Positions 1 to 7,400 of a stretch of DNA of 13,971 nucleotides are shown one piece after another; the first letter of the stretch is position 1; the number at the start of each line of letters is the position of its first letter. Source of the DNA: an uncultured Gammaproteobacteria bacterium (GTDB lineage Bacteria > Pseudomonadota > Gammaproteobacteria > Pseudomonadales > DT-91). Below the pieces are notes generated by a model that was not told the DNA's origin, did not search any database, and worked only from the letters and a program-made list of their open reading frames with translations. The position numbers and the translations under genes are program-made. The stretch spans positions 1,620-15,590 of the forward strand of contig CAKMZU010000037.1 in the NCBI GenBank assembly GCA_929200485.1, read 5' to 3'.

Positions 1-1
1 A

Positions 2-3000
2 AGTCATGAGGCCTTCGATCGAATAAATAACAAGTGGAATAAAATATTAAGTCAGTCTTATACCTATTTTACTGATTATAGTCTTAAGCAAAGCATTATT
101 AAGACGGATTTTATCACAGGTCAAAAAATACAACATCACTACACATTAAGCCCTGACAAAAAAACACACCAAAGCCTTGAGATTTTCTTTGCCCAAGGCG
201 AGAAAACCGAACGGTGGCAACCATGGATGAAGCAAACCTTCCGGTTCGACAGCAAAGGCCGTAAAACCTATCATGCTCGCCAATGGCTCATTACTTCTTA
301 CCCCGGCCCTGAAAAAACCTGGGTGGATTATAGCTATGAGTTTGATTCAGATTCTAAACAATTAACGAAAGCTCGAATCAAGCCCTCAGGCGCTGCGATG
401 AAATCCGTTCTTGATACAAGAAATAACCAGCGGATTAAACGCATAACGCCGCTTAATGAAACATGGATCTATCGTTATGATGCGTTAAATCAACTGATTA
501 AACAAACAGACCCATTAGGTCATGCCACTGAGCATACCTATCTTACCTATCAACAAGACGGATTAAACGCGGTTATTAAAAACAGCCCACTTGGATTTAA
601 ACAGCGAATAATCTTTGATGCGAAACATCAATCTATAGAAAAACAGGATTATTATAACGATAAATGGCGTCATTTATCGTCGAGTCGATACAATGGTTTT
701 GGTAAGATTATTGCCACCAAAGACATCAATGAACTCACAAGTACGACAGATTATGATGTTTTTGAGCGACCCCTGGTGCATGTTGATGTCTACGGCAACA
801 AAACAGAATACAAATATGATGATGACTTATTAACAACAACGTCTTACCTCAATACGCATAAAACCCATGAGAAGGTTTCTGAGCCCTGGAACTTATTGGA
901 GCGGCAACGATTATATCCCAACTTTGATAACCCGGGGGATTCTCAGTCTGATTATATTGAAAATACCATTAAACGTTCAGGGTTTAAGAAAAAGATCGAA
1001 GAAAGCAATAGCCTTGTTCATCGGGATCTCTCAAAACAGAAAGAAACGGTCACCCGTTTTTTTCGTTATGATGCAAGCTTGAATGTCATTGAAGAAAAAA
1101 CCTGCGGGTTTAATGATACTGAGCTTACCATTAAATATACCCATGATATTTTTAAGCACCCAGTGACCAAACAAAAACTGCTGAAGGATAAACATATGAC
1201 GTCTAGCATCATGGGCGAAACTGTTGTTTATGACTTAGACGGGCAATTGAGTCAGATTCATTCTGCCAAACTGGATTCAGGTGAGCAACGGGTCACTCGC
1301 TTTAGCTACAACAAAAATGGCAAAAAGATCAAGACTGTGCTACCTAGCGGACAGGTTATTTCTCAAACCTATAATGCACTGAATTTGCCAGAAAACGCCA
1401 GTTGGTCAAGAGGGGGAAAATCTTATCAGGTGTCAAATCAATATGATGCGGATAGACGGTTAATATCGGCAAAAGACAGTGAATCGCAGTCGTTTAGATT
1501 CAGTTATCTTGCTAATGGGTTACTAACCCAAATGGTTTATCCTGATGGCCAGTCGATAGCTATCACTTATGATGATAAAAATCGGAAAATCAAGGAGAAG
1601 ACATTAGCCGAGCCAGTGCATTATTTTCATTATGATTCAAAAGATTTGGGCAAGCTCAGTTTGATTACTTCAAAAGGGTTTCAGGTTAAGTACCATTATG
1701 GCCTGGATGATAATGGCTATCAGCATCAACTCATACAGCGATCTTTTGACCAACCAGCGACTGGTGAAACTGTTGAAACAATGACTTATGGTTCATTGGG
1801 TTTACCTGTAAAGACAGAAGTGCTGAACCGCAAAGAAGGGGTTGTGTATGAAGTTGACTATGAATTTAACGCCAGAAAACAATTAGTTACCTTATCGACA
1901 CACAGTCACAAGGGCCATTCATTAGCTGAATCTATCAAGATGCACTACAGCTACAATGCGTTAAATCAGCTGGCATCTGAGACAGTGGCTAACGCTGTAG
2001 GCACACGAGAATTAAGTTATCAATATGATGCAAATGGTAATCTAACCCTTGAGCAGGCGTTGATTGATGGCAAGCATTCGAACAAACACTTTGTCTATAA
2101 CCCTTTGGATCAGTTAGTGCAAATCTCTTTGGATCATGCGCCGGATGGCAAAACGTTAAGCTACGATATTGATGGCCGATTAATCAAAGATGATCAAGGG
2201 CGTGAATATAGCTATGACGATAAAGGGTATTTATTATCAGTTAAGTCGGATAGTGAGAAAATTCAATATATGTACTGGCTAAATGGGCAGCTGTCGAATC
2301 GAGGGGCGCAAAAATCTTCATCAGAAAAAGGTGAGATTCAAGTTTTTCAAGACGATAAAAAAAACATTATTGCAATAAAGGATAATAGTGGTCATTGGGA
2401 ATATTTATTAAGAGACAACAAGGGTATTTTAGCTTCAAGGAAAGGAGATGATGCTACTGGTCACGATCGCGTTAATGATGAATGGTTTATGATAAATCAT
2501 AGTGTCGGGGCGCTCTTTTCTGATGCAGGCAAATTATCAACACAGCAATATATGGCCTATGGCAGCCCGATGAAAGCCGAATTACCGAATGCTGCAGGGT
2601 CGTTGGGCTGGCATCAGGATTATACAGATACTGCATTAGACGTGGTTTATTTAAAAAGTCGGTTTTATTCGCCGACGCTGAAACGATTTATTACACCCGA
2701 CACGCTATTGGTGGATAACCGTTACCGTTATGCCAAATCTAATCCTTTATTTTACTACGATCCTACAGGTCATAATGCGCGTGGATTGAACTATGGCTTA
2801 GGTAGTGGGATTGCTGCCTTAGGCATTTTAGGGGTAATTCTTGCTGTACCTACAGGTGGAGCGTCACTGACGCTAAGTGGTGGAGCAGCTGTCACCGCTG
2901 GCGTTTCTACTGCACTGTCGGGGGCAGCATTAATGGGTTCACAAGCGGCGATAGACTCCGGTAATAAACAAGTGGCTAAAGCCTTACAGTATACCAGTAT

Positions 3001-3640
3001 TGGCTTTGGTGTGGTTGCCTTGGCATCAGCAGGACTTTCTATTGCGCCAGCCATTGCAGATTTGTGGGAAATAGGTTGGTTTAACGTTACTGCACATTGG
3101 TATGATGAAGCTGTGCATTGGGAAGACTTAGCAAACGCTATACCTCATGCACATGCCATGCAAGGCGGCGGATTATATATTAGCTTTTCCAACTCTGAGG
3201 ATGCCGTTGCAGTCGCCAGTGGAGAGGGGTCATTGGCTTCATCGGGTGTATCAAGCGCGGAATTTGGCCCCCCATCTCCGGTACCATTACCGGCTCCACT
3301 TGCCGGTGGGGTGAAGAGCAATGTGTTTCCAGAAGCGATGCCAACGATATCCAGTGTTGCAAGTTCTGAATCCAGTCTTGATCTATTCGCCAGGGCAGCA
3401 AGTAGCGCTTCTTACCAATCTTCTGAGGCTTCACTATCGCCACGTACAGGAATAGGCGCAAGGCTTTGGGATCTTTTAATGGGTAAGCCAACAGCGCCAG
3501 TAGCTCGTCCTGCTGCCGTACTGAACTGGTCTGAAGTAAGGAACTTCAAGGATCTTACCGCACCCATTGAAACGCTTGATGATGATGTTTTTGCCGAAGA
3601 TAACCCTGTACCTTCCTATCTTCATGGTTTGCTTATTTAG
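2..3640 (+). CDS. RHS/YD-repeat protein 1, 5' partial (N-terminus outside window)
   Basis: This is the C-terminal 1212 residues of a giant RHS-family protein. The frame is open from the first bases of the window. The ATG at 227 is internal, because the 75 codons before it align with the second RHS protein (YFTD at 65-76 matches YFTD at 5830-5841), so about 440 residues are missing upstream. The visible part is mostly YD repeats (for example YDALNQLIKQTDPLGH, YDADRRLISA, YDANGNLTLE), which in this family form a beta-strand shell. It then has an RHS core (about 2597-2776), a hydrophobic Gly/Ala-rich segment (2777-3064) and a tail of 191 residues rich in Ser, Ala and Pro that is unlike the tails of its neighbours. 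The full protein is inferred to be about 1650 residues and exported, by analogy with the paralogues. A role as a polymorphic toxin or surface protein is inference. No catalytic motif is visible in the tail. Confidence 0.93.
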   Translation, partial: SHEAFDRINNKWNKILSQSYTYFTDYSLKQSIIKTDFITGQKIQHHYTLSPDKKTHQSLEIFFAQGEKTERWQPWMKQTFRFDSKGRKTYHARQWLITSYPGPEKTWVDYSYEFDSDSKQLTKARIKPSGAAMKSVLDTRNNQRIKRITPLNETWIYRYDALNQLIKQTDPLGHATEHTYLTYQQDGLNAVIKNSPLGFKQRIIFDAKHQSIEKQDYYNDKWRHLSSSRYNGFGKIIATKDINELTSTTDYDVFERPLVHVDVYGNKTEYKYDDDLLTTTSYLNTHKTHEKVSEPWNLLERQRLYPNFDNPGDSQSDYIENTIKRSGFKKKIEESNSLVHRDLSKQKETVTRFFRYDASLNVIEEKTCGFNDTELTIKYTHDIFKHPVTKQKLLKDKHMTSSIMGETVVYDLDGQLSQIHSAKLDSGEQRVTRFSYNKNGKKIKTVLPSGQVISQTYNALNLPENASWSRGGKSYQVSNQYDADRRLISAKDSESQSFRFSYLANGLLTQMVYPDGQSIAITYDDKNRKIKEKTLAEPVHYFHYDSKDLGKLSLITSKGFQVKYHYGLDDNGYQHQLIQRSFDQPATGETVETMTYGSLGLPVKTEVLNRKEGVVYEVDYEFNARKQLVTLSTHSHKGHSLAESIKMHYSYNALNQLASETVANAVGTRELSYQYDANGNLTLEQALIDGKHSNKHFVYNPLDQLVQISLDHAPDGKTLSYDIDGRLIKDDQGREYSYDDKGYLLSVKSDSEKIQYMYWLNGQLSNRGAQKSSSEKGEIQVFQDDKKNIIAIKDNSGHWEYLLRDNKGILASRKGDDATGHDRVNDEWFMINHSVGALFSDAGKLSTQQYMAYGSPMKAELPNAAGSLGWHQDYTDTALDVVYLKSRFYSPTLKRFITPDTLLVDNRYRYAKSNPLFYYDPTGHNARGLNYGLGSGIAALGILGVILAVPTGGASLTLSGGAAVTAGVSTALSGAALMGSQAAIDSGNKQVAKALQYTSIGFGVVALASAGLSIAPAIADLWEIGWFNVTAHWYDEAVHWEDLANAIPHAHAMQGGGLYISFSNSEDAVAVASGEGSLASSGVSSAEFGPPSPVPLPAPLAGGVKSNVFPEAMPTISSVASSESSLDLFARAASSASYQSSEASLSPRTGIGARLWDLLMGKPTAPVARPAAVLNWSEVRNFKDLTAPIETLDDDVFAEDNPVPSYLHGLLI
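2597..2776 (+). other. RHS-associated core domain of RHS protein 1
   Basis: This is the conserved stretch that closes the YD-repeat region. It includes RFYSPTLKRFITPD, then VDNRYRYAKSNP, and ends with DPTGHN at 2759-2776. The pattern matches the RHS core: aromatic-rich Y-x-x-R-F-Y, then R-F-[IL]-[ST]-x-D, then N-x-Y-x-Y-x-x-x-N-P, then D-P-x-G. In studied RHS and Tc-complex proteins this domain is an aspartyl autoprotease that releases the C-terminal tip after DPxGL. Here His-Asn follows DPTG instead of Leu. Confidence 0.9.
2777..3064 (+). other. Conserved post-core hydrophobic Gly/Ala-rich segment, RHS protein 1
   Basis: About 95 residues directly after the core are strongly hydrophobic and small-residue-rich. 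They begin LGSGIAALGILGVILAVP, continue through TGGASL and MGSQAAIDSGNK, and end with a second hydrophobic stretch (YTSIGFGVVALASAGLSIAP). The same segment follows the core in the other two RHS proteins here. It looks like two membrane-active helices or a glycine-zipper hairpin; that function is inference. Confidence 0.75.
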
Positions 3641-3838
3641 AAAAACTTTTGAACGATATAGAGGGAATGTTATCTAACACAATAGGTTATTTTCGTATTG
3701 TTTGTCCCGTGTTGGTTGCCGCATTTAATCACCAAATTTAGTGGCTGAGTGTGGGGTTGCAGTGGATGTTCTTGAATCTTCGCTGTTCAATTTTCATCGG
3801 GGCAAGAATCATCCATGGTAAGCGTAGAAGGTATGTAT
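3641..3838 (+). other. Intergenic region, 198 bp, no strong signal
   Basis: This separates the first RHS gene from the secreted-protein gene. It is the longest gap in the window and so the likeliest place for a promoter of the downstream unit. I found no good sigma70 pair. The best weak candidate is TTGAAC near 3649 with TATCTA 16 bases downstream. A 6-bp inverted repeat (ACAATA 3679-3684, TATTGT 3696-3701) is too weak and lacks a T-run, so no terminator is called. Confidence 0.4.
3826..3831 (+). promoter_or_regulatory. Ribosome binding site deciding the start of the small secreted protein
   Basis: AGAAGG lies 7 bases before the ATG at 3839. The upstream in-frame ATG at 3815 has only a GGGG 12 bases away, and the ATG at 3833 is 1 base from this site, so 3839 is the best start. 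That start also gives the cleanest signal peptide. Confidence 0.6.
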
Positions 3839-4417
3839 ATGAAACCACGATGCAATATAGGATTAAATGCGAAAAGGATGTTCTGGTTGGCTTTATCACT
3901 TATTGGTTTGGCAACCTTTCATTCGACATTGGTTATGGCAGGGGCTGATGGCGATTACATTATGACGTATTACTTTGATTCGCCACTGGCAAAAGATCTT
4001 AAAGTTGATATTTCGACAGGTGGCGATCATCATTGTATGTATCATTATGCCATTGGAAGTAGACAAAAAACTTATACGATCCCTAAAGGAACCATTGGGC
4101 TTTTTGAGCTCAATAAAAAACAACCAATACACTTTGAAGTCAAATCCAGCAGTACTGGCGGGGATGTATGTGCTACCGACCCTTCTTACTGGCATGTAGA
4201 AGTTAAAGCGGATGATTCAAGGTATTCCTTTACCTCGGCATTAAAAGCTAAATCGGGTAACTTCTTCCGTCCGAATTCTAATGAAATAGAATTTAAAGGT
4301 GACGATCCTGCTAATCAATTTATCTGTGTGGGGCGCTCATTGTGTTCTAGCAAAAGCTACAGCTATCACTATACTAATTCAGCAACGGTGCACATTATTT
4401 ATCGTCCAACCTACTAA
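3839..4417 (+). CDS. Small exported protein with four cysteines, unknown function
   Basis: This is a 192-residue protein that I do not recognise as a known family. The N-terminus is a Sec signal peptide: basic residues (K2, R4, K12, R13), then a hydrophobic stretch from M14 to about A34, with likely cleavage at VMA|GAD after residue 34. The mature protein of about 158 residues has cysteines at 66, 111, 163 and 169, an even number that fits two disulfides in the periplasm or outside the cell. It is rich in Tyr, Ser and Thr with alternating hydrophobic patterns (for example IHFEVKSSS, YWHVEVKADD, ATVHIIYRP), suggesting a beta-sandwich. An in-frame ATG at 3815 would add eight residues but has a poorer ribosome site. 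It lies between RHS genes 1 and 2 and ends 35 bp before gene 2, so it may be co-transcribed with genes 2 and 3. It could be an immunity protein for RHS 1, a partner of RHS 2, or an independent secreted factor. Confidence 0.85.
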   Translation: MKPRCNIGLNAKRMFWLALSLIGLATFHSTLVMAGADGDYIMTYYFDSPLAKDLKVDISTGGDHHCMYHYAIGSRQKTYTIPKGTIGLFELNKKQPIHFEVKSSSTGGDVCATDPSYWHVEVKADDSRYSFTSALKAKSGNFFRPNSNEIEFKGDDPANQFICVGRSLCSSKSYSYHYTNSATVHIIYRPTY

Positions 4418-4442
4418 AATGATTAATATAACTTAGTTCGTT

Positions 4443-4446
4443 GAGG
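4443..4446 (+). promoter_or_regulatory. Ribosome binding site of RHS gene 2
   Basis: GAGG (within TTGAGGT) lies 6 bases before the ATG at 4453. It supports that start, which also yields a proper signal peptide. Confidence 0.65.
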
Positions 4447-4452
4447 TAGCGC

Positions 4453-7400
4453 ATGTGTCGGCAATTTTTTTCAGTATTGATTTTAATTGCCGGCATATTT
4501 ATTTCTTTATATTCTGCAGCAGCATACAATGGTAGTCAGGCTTACAACCACGGCAATCATGCAAATACCTCCGTTAATATCGCAACGGGCACCTTTCATT
4601 TTTCCTACCCATTGATATATGCCGCAGGAATTCATTCCACTTTTACTATCAATCTGACCTATGCGTTTAATAAACAAGGCATGTTTGGTTTACCCGCAGG
4701 CTGGCGGTTAGATGTTGATTATATTGATAAAGATACTGCTGAACTAGGCGGTAAACAATGGTTGATTGACCCGCTTTGGCATGATGAAACCTTATATGCC
4801 TCAGGTTTAAAATATTATAACCATCATGGTACCTATTTTATCGATCAGGTTATAGAGAAACCCATTCCCGAGGCATCTACGCTATTTTATCGATTCAAGT
4901 CTAGCCACAAAGATGGCAGTAAAAAATATTTTTCTCATCAAGGCTTGTTGATCCTGCAAATGGATCGATTCGGCAATACAGTGTTTATTGAATACGAAAC
5001 ACCGGTTCGAAGTCTTGAAAGTGCGCGCATTGCATCAATTACCGATAATTACGGCAATCAATATCGTTTTGTCTATCAGCCCAATGCACTGATTATCAAT
5101 CACCCGGATAAAACACAGCAATGCATCTACTTTTCGGGGCAGGGGGTGACGTCTTTATTTAATCAGCTGGGTCAACGTTATGATTTTGATTATGCCGATG
5201 TCAGTGGTTATGAATTGCTCAGAAATATCACTTCTCCCACAGGCCTTGTGACGGATTTAAGTTACGACACTATCCCTTATAAACAAGGGGGCAAGGATAA
5301 AGCGATGCCCGTCGTGATTGAATTTAAACAATTCGATATCGTCACGCATCGTATCCATCATCAAACACATTACAGCTACGTTAAAGGCAATAATTATACC
5401 GGTTACCCTTTGTATTCCTTATCTGATTCATCCGACAGTCTGATGGACAGTTCAGATTTGAATTACCGTTATTCCGTTGTCGTTAAGCAGATGGATGGTA
5501 TTGACCCTAACCCGACGATTCATCAAAAAGTCTATGAATATAATTTTTTGCATTTGCCTGTTGAGGTGAGAATACTCAAAGGGGGCAAGGATTTTCTGAA
5601 AACCAATTATATTTACGCGATCAGCCCCTTTAAGTACGGCCGCTCAACCAATTACGACAAGCCCTCTCAAGTGCTGCATTCCACCTGGAATGAAAAGCAA
5701 AACGGCTATATTCCCAGTGACCGGATCGATAAATCCTATGATCGTTATGGCAATAAAACCCAAGAGAGGCACTGGATTTATGACAGGGATAAAAAAGACT
5801 GGCGTCATATTCGATCTGTCAGTGATGCTTATTTTACCGACCATTATAGTTTATTAGCACAAACCCTTGAGACTGATATGGTCACAGGCCGAGCTATTAA
5901 AACGGCTTACCATTTATCGCCTTCGAATAAAACGCATAGCGCCAAGCTGACTTTTTATCAGATGAAAGACCAGAAGGATTGGCAACCCTGGCAGCAGATA
6001 GATTATCGCTATGATAAACAAGGGAGGGAAATTGAAAATACATTCAAATGGCTGGCACCAGAACAGCCCGGTGTGCAATCCACCCATAAACATATCACTT
6101 ACCTCTTTGATGAAAACACGGGTATGTTAACGACCCAGTATCAAAGCAGTTTAGGCAATATCACTCAGGAGGTGACCGATACACGAAACAATCAGCTACG
6201 CACGCAGATTACTGCGTTAGGCGAGAAGATTGAATATAAATACAATGCGATTGGTCAGCGAATTCAACTGATTGATCCGGAAGGCAATGTTTATAAAACA
6301 GCGCATATGACTTATGGGCAGGATGGAATCAATGCCAAAGTGATGCTGTCACCGCTGGGATTCAAACAGCGTGAACAGCAGGATGCATCAGGACGAATGG
6401 TGCTCAAAGAGGAGGAGCACAAAGGGCATTATCAGCTTGTTGAAGAGAGAACATATAATGCCTTTGGTAAAGTGATATCGCAAAAAGATCGGTATGGACT
6501 AGAAACAACGCATAAGTTTGACGATCAAATGCGGCCAATGGCGATGACTGATCCCTGGTTAAATAAAACGCAGATTCATTACGATGATGATAATCTCATT
6601 CAGCTGGTTAACGTTAATGGCCATCCGTACAAAAAAATTATAAAAACACCCTGGCAGCTCAAGCGCGAAAAGATCCGTTACCCTATGAAGCAGATGGGCA
6701 CGATTGAAACAAATGCGGTCTCAAAGATTACCACTAAAGATGGGTTTAATCAGACGGTGACAGAAGAAAGTGCATTGGTGGACCCTAAAACGAATCATCG
6801 CCAGCAAGTCGTTAAAAATACCTATCAATATGATGCAAGCCAAAATCGACAAAAAATACACACCTTGGGGTTTGACGGGATAACCATCACCAAGCATTTG
6901 TGTTATGACCTGTTTAAAAACGTATTCAGTTTTACTAAAACGCAAGTGGCACATGGCAAGCGAGATGATCATGCAGGCTATCGGTATTTTTATAATTCAG
7001 ATAATCAACTGGTGCGTGTTGAGTCGCCAAAATCGGGCAATATCTCTCAACTGGTGGCAATCCACCGTTACGATAAAAATGGCCGTGAAATCGAAAGAGA
7101 GATGCCCGATGGTCATATTATTCAGTATGAATACACGCCTCGGGGATTCATTCAATCCACTACCTGGAATCGATCGCAAAAAAAATATCAGATTACTCAT
7201 CATTACGATGCTGATTCACGATTAATTCAAACCTCGGATTCGGACGATCAAAAGCTGCATTATCACTATGATATTCGAGGTGAGCTGACCGATATTTATT
7301 ATCCGGATAATAACCATCAGCAATACGGCTATGACAATAACCGACGACTGACGAGCCAAAAAAATATAGGCCATACCTTTTTTACCTATCACTATGATGA

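Noticed and set aside
227..229. ATG at 227 as the start of the first RHS gene
   Set aside because: The frame is open upstream to the window edge, and those codons align with RHS protein 2 (YFTD and following residues), so this Met is internal.
2791..3054. Reverse-strand open frame across the hydrophobic segment of RHS 1, and a similar one at 13743-13964
   Set aside because: These are antisense shadows of Gly/Ala-rich codons, with Pro- and Ala-rich translations and no ribosome site.
3180..3491. Reverse-strand open frame opposite the tail of RHS gene 1 as a possible antisense gene
   Set aside because: No ribosome site or recognisable protein pattern is visible, and it lies entirely inside the real coding frame.
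3649..3676. TTGAAC and TATCTA as a sigma70 promoter for the downstream unit
   Set aside because: The spacing of 16 is plausible but both boxes match the consensus poorly. It is mentioned only as the best weak candidate.
3679..3701. Inverted repeat ACAATA/TATTGT after RHS gene 1 as a terminator
   Set aside because: The stem is only 6 bp of mostly A/T with an 11-base loop and no clean T-run, so it is not distinguishable from chance.
3751..3948. A 65-codon open frame overlapping the start of the small secreted gene
   Set aside because: It is in another frame, has no good ribosome site, and its protein looks random. The overlapping frame has a signal peptide and a better start.
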